Source: Alphaproteobacteria bacterium (lineage in GTDB: Bacteria; Pseudomonadota; Alphaproteobacteria; RF32; CAG-239). From it: 64,000 nt of DNA. Every line of letters starts with the position of its first letter. The stretch's first letter is position 1. The notes beneath the pieces are model-generated. The model was not told the DNA's origin, did not search any database, and worked only from the letters and a program-made list of their open reading frames with translations. The stretch lies in NCBI GenBank assembly GCA_900769705.1, contig CAAGHP010000017.1:79645-143644 (forward strand), written 5' to 3'. Made by a program: the position numbers and the translations under genes. Shown in pieces: positions 40,695 through 49,700 of this stretch.

Positions 40695-40723
40695 CAGAGG
40701 GCAAAGGCTCTCTGTTTTTTTTT
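40695..40723 (+). terminator. Terminator at the right end of the prophage
   Basis: CAGAGGG (40695-40701) with CTCTCTG (40708-40714, one G-U), then nine T. Confidence 0.85.
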
Positions 40724-40748
40724 ATATTTTACAACTATAAAAATTTGT

Positions 40749-40777
40749 TTGACATTACTTGTTAAATTTTTTAGCTT
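40749..40777 (+). promoter_or_regulatory. Promoter of the leader RNA before the glycosyltransferase
   Basis: TTGACA (40749-40754), 17-nt spacer, TAGCTT (40772-40777); predicted start near 40784. Confidence 0.65.
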
Positions 40778-40783
40778 TAAATT

Positions 40784-40975
40784 GCAGCGGTTGATTACCG
40801 ATGTGAGGTTTAGAACCCTCTAATGGATAACTGGTTTTTCCAGATGAGAAAAACTACCTTGTTGCCTGATAGCAGGAAGGTAGCTAATAAGGCGTAGGAG
40901 CTTGCTCTTACGCCGAATACACTATTTCCATTATAGGTTCTAACTTCCTGCTGCTTCTCATCAAGGCGGCTTTTT
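40784..40975 (+). promoter_or_regulatory. Leader RNA with switchable terminator, copy G
   Basis: Riboswitch-like leader. P1: TTAGAACC (40810-40817) with GGTTCTAA (40936-40943), then TAATGGA (40821-40827) with TCCATTA (40927-40933). P2: CTGG/CCAG (40831-40843). P3: CTACCTT (40854-40860) with AAGGTAG (40877-40883). P4: GGCGTA/TACGCC (40891-40914). Conserved unpaired parts are GGTAGC.AA.AAG and TACACTATTT. AGCAGGAAG (40871-40879) can instead pair with CTTCCTGCT (40944-40952), which overlaps the terminator stem GCTGC/GCGGC plus T-run (40950-40975). A homologous copy with compensatory changes is at 62943-63110. Confidence 0.75.
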
Positions 40976-40995
40976 GTAAGAACTTGCAACTTTTA

Positions 40996-41988
40996 ATGGA
41001 AAAAGTTATGGTGATAAAATCAGAAAAAAACATCTGCGATAAACTTGTTTCAGTAATTATCCCGATATATAATGTGGAAAAATATCTGCCGGAATGTCTG
41101 GACAGCTTGCTGGCGCAAACCTATCCGCATTGGCAGGCAATCTGCGTCAATGACGGCTCTAAGGACAATTCTTTGCAGATTTTGCAGCAATACGCCGCCA
41201 AAGACAAGCGGTTTAGTATAATCAATCAGGAAAACCAAGGCTTGAGCATGGCTCGCAACAACGGTTTGAAACAGGCAAAAGGCGAATATGTGTATTTTTT
41301 AGATTCTGATGATTGCCTGCATCCGCAATGTTTGGAAGCAGCATACAGCTGTGCTGAAAAATATCAGGCAGAAATGGTATGCTTTGGCTTTTTGAAAAAC
41401 AAAACAGGCAATATTATTCCGCAAAAGTATAATTTATCTAAAATTAAGATTAAAGTTACAGATACTCCGCTGTTTTTTCAGAGCAGACATGGTAAATATA
41501 GGATTTCTTTTAATGTTTGGAGCAAGCTTTATAAGCGCGAGCTTTTGAACGGTTTGGAATTTATACCGAAAATTCATTTTGAAGATTATCCGCACACTTA
41601 TGCGGTTTTGGCTCGCAAGCCCAGAACGGCTATTTTGGATGCTAAACTTTATTTTTATACTATAAATCCTCAGTCTATATCCAAACAAAAATCAACGCCG
41701 CAAACTATAAGCGACTATACTGTCGGAACTTTTTTTGTTTGCAATCTTTATCAGAAATGCACAAATGCTAAAGAATTACAATTTATTAAAAACAAATTCA
41801 TTCCGGTAATTTTGGCTGAACAATTAAAACGATGTTCCGAAACCACGCAAAATACCAAAGAAACTATATGGAAACTTTTTGCCGAAGAATTAACAGAATT
41901 AAATCATAAAGGTTTTCTGGGCTGGCGCGGACATAAACTTAAAAACTATTTTACTTATAAAAAACTAATCAAAGAGTATGGCAAATAA
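40996..41988 (+). CDS. GT2-family glycosyltransferase
   Basis: 330-aa GT-A fold transferase, probably for a surface polysaccharide or lipooligosaccharide. N-terminal catalytic domain: VSVIIPIYNVEKYLPECLDS, the nucleotide-sugar site VNDGSKDNS, ENQGLSMARNNGLKQAKGEY, and the metal-binding DxD motif FLDSDD. The C-terminal region (about 200-330) is variable. The start is uncertain: ATG 40996 is chosen because the prepilin gene behind the same RNA also begins ATGGAA; ATG 41008 is possible. It has its own promoter and leader RNA and is followed by an ABC exporter. Confidence 0.9.
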   Translation: MEKVMVIKSEKNICDKLVSVIIPIYNVEKYLPECLDSLLAQTYPHWQAICVNDGSKDNSLQILQQYAAKDKRFSIINQENQGLSMARNNGLKQAKGEYVYFLDSDDCLHPQCLEAAYSCAEKYQAEMVCFGFLKNKTGNIIPQKYNLSKIKIKVTDTPLFFQSRHGKYRISFNVWSKLYKRELLNGLEFIPKIHFEDYPHTYAVLARKPRTAILDAKLYFYTINPQSISKQKSTPQTISDYTVGTFFVCNLYQKCTNAKELQFIKNKFIPVILAEQLKRCSETTQNTKETIWKLFAEELTELNHKGFLGWRGHKLKNYFTYKKLIKEYGK

Positions 41989-42090
41989 CGTCAAAATAGT
42001 GTTCAGGCTTTTTTCGTTTATATCTTGTGACAAATTGTTTACTTTTGAAAAATATAGGCTAAAATACGCTCAAAAAATCAAAGGATAAAT

Positions 42091-43851
42091 ATGTTTGCAA
42101 AGTTAAAAGAAAAAATCAAAAATAATTATATGCTGTATGACTATGGGCAGATGTGGCCTTTTGTTAAGCCGTATTGGGGCAGGGCGCTTCTGGCTATTTT
42201 GCTGACTCTGCCGGTTGGCGCAATGGATGCCGTCATCGCTTGGGCGCTCAAGCCGTATATGGATGTGATGATGATAGAAAAAAACACCAATACATTGTGG
42301 ATTCCTCTGGTAATTATTGTTTTCAGCGCCTTGCAGGGCGTGCTGACTTTTGCCGCCAATTATACAAACACTTGGGTGGGCAATCGCATTGCCAGCGATG
42401 TAAAAATTTCGCTGTTTGAAAAGCTTATGAAATTGGATGCCTCTTATTTTGACACTACTACTTCCGGCAATGTAATGATGCGCTTTAATAACGACGTGGA
42501 CGCGGCATGCAGCGGGCTTTTAAGCAATATCAAACAATTTTTTACCCGCTTTTTTTCGTCCATATCTTTGATTGCTGTGCTTTTTTATAACAGCTGGCAG
42601 CTGGCGGTTATTGCCGTGATTGTGCTGTTTTTCGCCTTATTTCCTCTGACCAGAGTGCGCAAACGCATTAAGGATATAAATAAGCAAAGCGTGTTTACCA
42701 GCGCTGAGGTTGTAACCCACTATAATGAGAGTTTTTGCGGCAACCGCGTGATTTCTTCTTATAATTTGTACGACTATCAAAACAGCCGCTTTGACGATAC
42801 TTTGCGCTGCGTGTTTAAACTGGGAATGAAAATGGTGCAGCGCACCGGCATGCTTTCGCCTTTAATGCACTTTGTAGTGTCGCTGGGAATTGCTTTGGTT
42901 ATTTGGGTTGGTAGTTATTTGATTGTGCATCATCAGATTACAGCCGGTAATTTTGTTTCTTTTGTGGCGGCGCTGATTTTGCTGTATAACCCGATAAAAG
43001 GTATAGGCAACAACTTTAACAATGTGCAGGTGGCTCTGCTGGCGATGGAGCGCGTTTTTGAGCTTTTGCGAATGAAACTGAAAATCTGCAATCGCCCGAA
43101 TGCTAAAGAGCTACGCGAGATTAAACGAGGCATTTCATATCAGCATGTCAATTTTGAATATATCGCCGGCAAGCCAGTGCTGCGGGATATTAACCTGAAC
43201 ATCAAAAAAGGGCAGACGATTGCATTTGTCGGCAATTCGGGCGGAGGAAAAACTACGCTTGTAAATCTGCTGCCGCGTTTTTATGACGTCACATCCGGAC
43301 AAATTATGATAGACGGTACGGATATTCGCGATTATAAGTTAAATTCTCTGCGCGATAAAATTGCGGTGGTTTTTCAGGATAACTTTTTGTTTTCCGGCTC
43401 TATACGCGATAATATTCTGCTGGGCAACGAAAATGCCGATGAAAAAGCCGTAGAATATGCTGTTTCCTGCGCCTGCCTGACTGATTTTATTAAAGAGCTG
43501 CCAAACGGGTTGGATACGCAAATCGGCGAACGCGGGGTGCTGCTTTCAGGCGGTCAGAAACAGCGTATAGCGATTGCCCGCGCTTTTATCAAAAACGCAC
43601 CGATTGTGATTCTGGACGAGGCGACCTCGGCTCTGGACAACAAGTCCGAAGCCATTGTGCAGAAAGCAATTGACAATCTGATGGCTGACCGTACGGTGTT
43701 TGTTATTGCCCACAGGCTTTCAACCGTGCATAATGCCGACAAAATTGTGGTTGTAAACTATGGCAAGATTGCCGAAATCGGCACGCATGACGAGCTTGTA
43801 GCTAAGCCGGACAGCATTTATGCTTCGCTGTATCAAGCCCAGCTTTCTTAG
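42091..43851 (+). CDS. MsbA-like lipid ABC exporter
   Basis: 586-aa fused ABC exporter half-transporter, six membrane helices (about residues 30-320) followed by the ATPase. Walker A is GNSGGGKTT (381-389), the signature LSGGQKQR starts at 485, Walker B is IVILDEATSALD, and the switch His is in VIAHRLST. The closest type is MsbA, which flips lipid A-core across the inner membrane; export of another glycolipid linked to the adjacent glycosyltransferase is possible. Confidence 0.88.
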   Translation: MFAKLKEKIKNNYMLYDYGQMWPFVKPYWGRALLAILLTLPVGAMDAVIAWALKPYMDVMMIEKNTNTLWIPLVIIVFSALQGVLTFAANYTNTWVGNRIASDVKISLFEKLMKLDASYFDTTTSGNVMMRFNNDVDAACSGLLSNIKQFFTRFFSSISLIAVLFYNSWQLAVIAVIVLFFALFPLTRVRKRIKDINKQSVFTSAEVVTHYNESFCGNRVISSYNLYDYQNSRFDDTLRCVFKLGMKMVQRTGMLSPLMHFVVSLGIALVIWVGSYLIVHHQITAGNFVSFVAALILLYNPIKGIGNNFNNVQVALLAMERVFELLRMKLKICNRPNAKELREIKRGISYQHVNFEYIAGKPVLRDINLNIKKGQTIAFVGNSGGGKTTLVNLLPRFYDVTSGQIMIDGTDIRDYKLNSLRDKIAVVFQDNFLFSGSIRDNILLGNENADEKAVEYAVSCACLTDFIKELPNGLDTQIGERGVLLSGGQKQRIAIARAFIKNAPIVILDEATSALDNKSEAIVQKAIDNLMADRTVFVIAHRLSTVHNADKIVVVNYGKIAEIGTHDELVAKPDSIYASLYQAQLS

Positions 43852-43909
43852 TTTGATAATTAGTTCTATGCCACTTGAAAAGGAGAGGAAAAAGCATAAA
43901 TAAAAAGTG

Positions 43910-44174
43910 TTCAAGATGCAGCCGGCGGGTGTTTTTAAGCAATTAAATTCTAAGCCGCGGTTTTGAACCCTGAGTTCAAAAATACAGCGTAAAAAAATTT
44001 AAGCGATTAAATACTTTTACAATGTAAAAAAAGAACACAGAAGGCCTTATGATTTGATGTATTGTAAAAGTATTTGATTGTAAACAATACGTTTTCAAAC
44101 AGCCTTTTATAAGCTCAAATAAAGGCAGTAGAGCCGAGGAAAGCAACTGAATATTCACTTGCTTTCCTTTTTTT
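43910..44174 (+). ncRNA. Candidate ncRNA or structured 3' UTR after the ABC exporter
   Basis: Gene-free. Hairpins: TTTTGAAC/GTTCAAAA (about 43961-43981) and a 14-base pair AATACTTTTACAAT/ATTGTAAAAGTATT (about 44010-44074). The repeat TTTAAGCRATTAAAT occurs twice. A strong terminator ends it. A possible promoter is TTGAAA (43875-43880) with TAAATA (43897-43902). It could be an independent RNA or the 3' end of the exporter transcript. Confidence 0.4.
44138..44174 (+). terminator. Strong terminator before the convergent deoA
   Basis: GGAAAGCAA (44138-44146) with TTGCTTTCC (44159-44167), inner TGAAT/ATTCA, then seven T. Confidence 0.9.
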
Positions 44175-44184
44175 GGGCAATATT

Positions 44185-45495
44185 TTAGATTTTCAGTAAA
44201 ATCGGGTTGTGCATTGGCGGTTGTTTTTCTCGTATTTCAATCGCGGCAAGCAAGTCTTGTTTGGCTGCATCATATTCGTCTTCATTGTCATAATGCACAA
44301 TCGCCAGAGGTGTGCGCCCCGCTTCGGTTTTGTCGCCGATTTGTGTAAATTCCGTGTAACCGGTGGCTAAGTTCAATTTTTGTCCCGGAATAGTGCGCCC
44401 GCCGTGTAGTTTGATAATGCTGACGCCGATAGCGCGGGTATCCATGGCGTAGACATAACCGTCAGTTCCGGCAAACACCGGCTTTTGATATCTAGCTTGC
44501 GGCAAACATTTTTCAGGATTGTCGGCAAATGATTTGTTTGCACCTAATGCAGCTGCCATTTGCATAAATTTTTCTAAAGCAGCGCCTGAAGCATGGGCTT
44601 TTTCCAGCAAATCACGGGCTTCATTGAAACTTTGGCAGCGTCCGCATTGTAAAAGCAGTTCGGTGCCAAGCTCTTTGGTTACTGTATCCAAACGATGTTC
44701 AACATTTTCATTTTTTAAATAATCGACAGCTTCTTTAATTTCTACGGCATTGCCGGCGGTTTTGCCCAAAACTTGATTCATATCGGTCAAAACGGCTCTG
44801 GTCTTGGTTCCGGCGTAGTTGGCTACATCAACAATAGACTGAGCCAAAGCTTTGGCATCATCAAAGTTGCCCATAAACGCACCGTTGCCGCATTTCAAAT
44901 CCATTACCAGATATTGCAGTCCGGCGGCGAGTTTTTTAGAAAGTATGGAAGCCGTAATCAACGGTATGGATTCCACAGTGCTGCACACATCGCGGATGGC
45001 GTAAATTTTTTTATCGGCAGGTGCAAGGTTTGCAGTTTGTCCGATAATGGCGCAGCCGACGTTTTTAACTGTTTTTTTAAACAAATCAATATCAGCCTGT
45101 GTATTGTAACCTGAAATAGCTTCAAGCTTATCAATCGTTCCGCCGGTATGTCCCAAGCCTCGTCCGGCAATCATCGGAACATACACATCGCAAGCCGCCA
45201 ATAGCGGAGCAAGCATCAGGCTGACTTTATCGCCGACGCCGCCGCTGGAGTGTTTGTCCACAATCGGTTTATCAAAACCTTCCCAGCTCAAAACATCGCC
45301 GGAATCTCTCATTGCAAGAGTTAGAGCCGTGGTTTCGGCGGCATTAAATCCGTTCAAAAAAATTACCATAGTCAATGCGGCAACTTGTATATCTGCCACA
45401 TCTCCGTTAGCCATGCCTTTTATAAAATTGCCGATTTCCTCTGCGCTGAGAGTTTCTTTGTTGCGTTTGCGGCGGATAATTTCTTGAGGTATCAT
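44185..45495 (-). CDS. deoA: Thymidine phosphorylase
   Basis: Splits thymidine and deoxyuridine to base and deoxyribose 1-phosphate. 436 aa. The phosphate-binding KHSSGGVGDKVSLMLAPL and the signature AGRGLGHTGGTIDKLEAI are intact; the C-terminal phosphorylase domain spans about 345-436. Last gene of the cdd-punA-deoA salvage operon on the minus strand. Confidence 0.97.
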   Translation of the reverse strand: MIPQEIIRRKRNKETLSAEEIGNFIKGMANGDVADIQVAALTMVIFLNGFNAAETTALTLAMRDSGDVLSWEGFDKPIVDKHSSGGVGDKVSLMLAPLLAACDVYVPMIAGRGLGHTGGTIDKLEAISGYNTQADIDLFKKTVKNVGCAIIGQTANLAPADKKIYAIRDVCSTVESIPLITASILSKKLAAGLQYLVMDLKCGNGAFMGNFDDAKALAQSIVDVANYAGTKTRAVLTDMNQVLGKTAGNAVEIKEAVDYLKNENVEHRLDTVTKELGTELLLQCGRCQSFNEARDLLEKAHASGAALEKFMQMAAALGANKSFADNPEKCLPQARYQKPVFAGTDGYVYAMDTRAIGVSIIKLHGGRTIPGQKLNLATGYTEFTQIGDKTEAGRTPLAIVHYDNEDEYDAAKQDLLAAIEIREKQPPMHNPILLKI

Positions 45496-45512
45496 GATTA
45501 TTTTCCTTAATA

Positions 45513-46304
45513 TTATTGCAGATAAGTTTTGATTAAAGTTTCAAGCTGCTTAGATGATTTTTCAACTTGCGCCAATACATCTTGATGGTTTTGCACTTCG
45601 GAGGTTAAGCCGGTGCCAAGATTTGAAATTACCGAAAAAGCCAAAACTTTCAGCCCTTTGTGCACGGCGGCGATAACCTCCGGCACTGTAGACATTCCGA
45701 CTGCATCGGCGCCGAACATCTTAAAGAGCTTGACTTCGCTCGGTGTTTCATAATTAGGTCCCAGGGCAAACAGATAAACGCCTTCAAATAAACTCATATT
45801 CAATCCGGCAGCTAAATCTTTGACAATACCGCGCGTTCTGGCATCGTAAGCATTGCTCATATCAGGAAAATACGGCTCGTCGTGGGCACCAATAAGCGGA
45901 TTGCGGCCACTGAAATTTATATGATCTTTAATCAGCATAACGCTGCCGGCCGGCATATTGATATCCAATGAACCTGCTGCATTAGTAATAATCAGCTGCT
46001 GTACGCCCAATTCAGCCAGAAGGGCTATAACCTCGGCAATCAGCTGCGGAGCGATTCCCTCATACAGATGAAAACGCCCTTCCATGCAAATTACCTTGTG
46101 CCTGCCGATTTTTCCGATGGCAAAGCGTCCTTTGTGACCGGCGACCGTGGTTTGCGGAAAATCAGGAATATCAGCATAGTTCAAGTAAATCGGGTTTTCT
46201 AACGCTTGACTTACTCCGTCCAGTCCGGAGCCTAGAATGAGAGCTGTATCCGGAATAAATCCGTTAAGTTGCTGTTTTATATAGCTTAATGAATTATTCA
46301 GCAT
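45513..46304 (-). CDS. punA: Purine nucleoside phosphorylase
   Basis: Trimeric-type PNP (263 aa) that phosphorolyses purine nucleosides. It has LILGSGLDGV at the start (phosphate loop), VAGHKGRF, MEGRFHLYEG, the base-binding ALGPNYETPSEVKLFKMFGA, GMSTVPEVIAA, and the late SNLGTGL. It overlaps the cdd gene by 11 bases and lies 17 bases before deoA, so the three salvage enzymes are co-expressed. Confidence 0.95.
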   Translation of the reverse strand: MLNNSLSYIKQQLNGFIPDTALILGSGLDGVSQALENPIYLNYADIPDFPQTTVAGHKGRFAIGKIGRHKVICMEGRFHLYEGIAPQLIAEVIALLAELGVQQLIITNAAGSLDINMPAGSVMLIKDHINFSGRNPLIGAHDEPYFPDMSNAYDARTRGIVKDLAAGLNMSLFEGVYLFALGPNYETPSEVKLFKMFGADAVGMSTVPEVIAAVHKGLKVLAFSVISNLGTGLTSEVQNHQDVLAQVEKSSKQLETLIKTYLQ

Positions 46305-46698
46305 TTTTCATATCTCCGGCTTTGAAAAAATTCGGCATAAGTTCGTAAAGTTTTAATGTTTTTATTTTACCGCTCAAGTCTGCGCTGTGCACCAGTGTGT
46401 TTGCATCGCTGAATTCTAAAATTTTTTGCAGGCAGTTGCCGCAGGGCAAAATTTGCGGAGTATCGGCCACAATAAGAATTTGGCTGATTTTGTTTTCTCC
46501 TCCGGCAATCATGGCCGAAATAGCTCCGGCTTCTGCGCAGGTTCCGCACGGATAAGAAGCGTTTTCAACATTGCAGCCGCAGAATATTTTGCCGCTGTTT
46601 CCTAAAATTGCCGCTCCGACTTTGAATTTTGAATATGGCGTATAAGCGTTTAAGCGGCAGCTTGCTGCCAATTCAAACAGTTTTTTGGTATTTTCCAT
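46294..46698 (-). CDS. cdd: Cytidine deaminase
   Basis: Hydrolyses cytidine and deoxycytidine to uridine forms. 134 aa, tetrameric type. Zinc and catalytic residues: NVENASYPCGTCAEAGAI (Cys plus the proton-shuttling Glu) and the second pair PCGNCLQ. In this variant the usual His/Cys-Ala-Glu motif reads C-A-E. First gene of the operon, divergent from the AsmA gene. Confidence 0.95.
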   Translation of the reverse strand: MENTKKLFELAASCRLNAYTPYSKFKVGAAILGNSGKIFCGCNVENASYPCGTCAEAGAISAMIAGGENKISQILIVADTPQILPCGNCLQKILEFSDANTLVHSADLSGKIKTLKLYELMPNFFKAGDMKNAE

Positions 46699-46793
46699 AG
46701 TTTTACCCCGTTAAAGAAAAAAATATTGATTTATTGTAGGGATAAGATACACTAAAAGTCAAGTTTATCTTTATATCCTATGGGAGAAAAGCT

Positions 46794-49700
46794 GTGGCTA
46801 AAAAAATAATTTTGATATTTTTGGGTGCGTTTGTGTTGGCTATCGGCGGATTAACCGCTTATGTGTCAACTATAGATTGGAATACCCATCGTCAGGAAAT
46901 AGCTGATAAATTTTCGGAAATTACCGGTAAAAAAATTGAATTTTCCGGCCCGATAAGCGTGGAATTGCTGCCGCAGCCTACATTAAGTGCCAAGAATATA
47001 AAAATTATCAATCCAAATAAAACTTCAGAAGTGCTGGCAGCTATTGACAGTTTGGATACTAAAGTTTCTCTGCGCTCGCTGCTTAAAGGTTCGCCGGATA
47101 TTCGCTCGCTGTCTTTAATAGGCGCCGAAGTTTGGGTAAGCGTTGATGAAGTTGGAGAATGGAATTGGAAAAGCAACAGCGCCGGAGTTTTTAACGATTC
47201 GAATATAAATACCCGCTTACAGAGTTTGAGTATTCAAAATGCTCTGGTGCATTTTGAAAATGCCGCCGAAAATATTAAATTTGATTTGTCGCAGTTTAAT
47301 GCAGATATTCAAGCCGAAACATTGGCCGGTCCATATCGTTTGGATGGTAACTTTATCAAAAATCAAGACCATTTCGGCGTGGCTGTAAGTTTGGGTAGTT
47401 TTTCCGGTTTGGCCGATGTTGCGGTTAATTTTGCCATAACCCATCCAAAGTCGGAGAGTTTTTTGCGCTTTGACGGCGTCTACATGCCGAATGAACAGGC
47501 TTATAAGGGAGATTTTAGCGGTGGTTCAAAGCAAACAGCTGATTTTGCCAATGTCTTGATGGGTATGAAAGTACTGGATGATGTTTATAACGTGCCGCTG
47601 CAGTTTTCTGTCGGTATTGAAAGCGGCAGCGAACAGATTAAGCTTTCCAGCTTTATCATTAAATATGACAATTTGATAGAGGGCGCCGGCAGTCTGATTA
47701 TTCCGCTGCGCGCCGAACAGGGTGAAAACCGTACGGTCAATTTGAAATATCAGCTTGTAAACTTGGATTTACGTCCGCTTCTTTCCATTTTGAAAGCTGA
47801 ATATAAAAGTTTTGAAGATAACGGCAGTGTATATAAGCCGGATTTTAATATCAATATAGATGCAGATATCAGTTCGGAAAGGGTAGCACTGAATGACAGC
47901 GATACCGGTTCTTTGGAAAGCGTCAGTCTGAAAGGCAGTTGGCGCGACAATGTGCTGTCGCTGGATGAATTTTACGCAGCTTGTGCCGGTAATACTGTTT
48001 TGAACATGGAAGGAAGCTTGGTAGAAGAAAAGCAGTCTCCTCAGTATTTTTTGAAAGTATCAGTTGACAGCAAGGATTTTTTGGCCTTCTTGAACAGTAT
48101 GGGGCTGCAATTGCAGTCATATACGCAGGCAACTTATCGCAATGCACAGGTTTCATTCAGTTTGAGCGGTAATAATTCGGCGCTTTCGGCTAATGATATC
48201 AAATTTTTGATGGATAAAATGAATATTACTGGCGTTGCCGGCGTCACATTTAAAGACAACGGCAATTTATATGAGCTGCAGCTGGCGGCGGATACGCTGA
48301 ATTTGAATAATTATCTGCCTAAAAAAGAAAATGAAGCAGACTTTATGACAAATCTTAAAGAAGATAATCAAAACCTGAGTTTTTTGAAATGGCTTAATAT
48401 GCATGCTAAATTGCGTGCCGGTAATCTGATGTTTAGAAAAGCCTCCATGGAAAATGTCTATTTGCAGATAGATGCGGAAAACGGCAAAATTCATCTGACT
48501 GATGCATCAGCTGAAAATATGCTGGATACAAACTTTAAACTTAAGGCAGATATAGACAATATCGGCACTTTAGATGTAGTTTTCAAAGATTTGACTTTTG
48601 ATGTGCAGTCAAACAATTTGGAAAATGTTAAAAATACATTGAAATTGCCGTGGCCGGATTGGAAGATTTTTGCTGCTCAGAAGTTTGCGGCAACCGGAAC
48701 GTATAATGGCGATTTGCACGGCGGCGTACTTAAAGTCAGCGGTTCGACCGATGATACAAAAATTGAATATGAGGGCGAAGTAAAACAAGACGAAGAGTTT
48801 ATGTTTGACGGTAAATTGGCGCTGAAAACCACCAACTTTGGCGAGTTTGCCGGCAGTATCGGCGGTTCGTTTAAAAATGCAGCCGGTATTCTAAGCGCTT
48901 TGAATTGCAGCAGTACGCTGAGTGGAAAAGTTTCATCTTGGAAATTCACGGATGCGGATTGCTTGTTGGGGGTGGCTAAATACAGCGGTGCCGGCGAAAT
49001 CAATAAGATTAAAAATAATTATGATATCAAAGCCAAAATAGATGTTGATGACTTTAATTTGGAAAATGTTACAGATGTTCAGGCTTTTAAAAATTCGCCG
49101 GCTATCAATCGTCTGCAGGAAAATAACTTTTTGTCACGTCCGGATTTTAATGCCGATACCTTTGTTTTTGATATTTACCGCAATTTAGGTATGGATATAG
49201 ATTTGACTGCGGCAAAGGCTTATTATTCCGGTACGGTCTTCAATAATCTGCGGGTGCATATTCTTAATTCGGATAATATCCTGCGGCTGGAAAACTTGTC
49301 GGCGGAAATGAACGATGTTAAAGCCAAAGGTAATTTGCAGATAAATTATATTCAGTCGCCGGTTGTTAAAGGCCATTTGCAGTTTGATAATATAGATTTG
49401 AAAAATTTAGGCGGAAATATCTATAAATTTGCAGACGGTACTCTTACAGCGGAAGGTACTTTTGAAATGACTGCGGCATCGGTCAGTGAATTTGTCAATA
49501 ACTATACCGGAGATGTCAAATTTGCCGGCAATGATGTGGCTTTTGAAGGTTTTGACTTTGCGGCAATCGAAGAAGATTTGAAAGATAGAAAATATTCTAA
49601 AGGCTTGTTTCAAAAAATCAGAGACAGTCTGCAATCCGGCCAAACCGGCTTTTCGACATTCAGCGCCGAAGCAAAGTTTGATCGCGGCGTTCTGAATTAT

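Larger units (their letters stand above)
23662..40723 (+). mobile_element. Compact podovirus-like prophage without integrase
   Basis: About 17 kb between priA and a glycosyltransferase, carrying a phage-type regulator and GroES-like, portal, collar, fibre, holin, endolysin, terminase, scaffold, capsid and P22 gp4/gp10-like genes. No integrase, replication, recombination or excision gene, no tail tube or tape measure, and no obvious flanking direct repeats. The set fits a short-tailed phage morphology. It may be defective, a satellite, or domesticated. The borders are set by the flanking chromosomal genes. Confidence 0.85.

Noticed and set aside
40784..40975. Known riboswitch classes (c-di-GMP-I/II, TPP, SAM, purine, cobalamin, T-box) for the leader RNAs
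   Set aside because: Core consensus sequences of these classes are absent from memory-based comparison; a covariance search would be needed to be certain.
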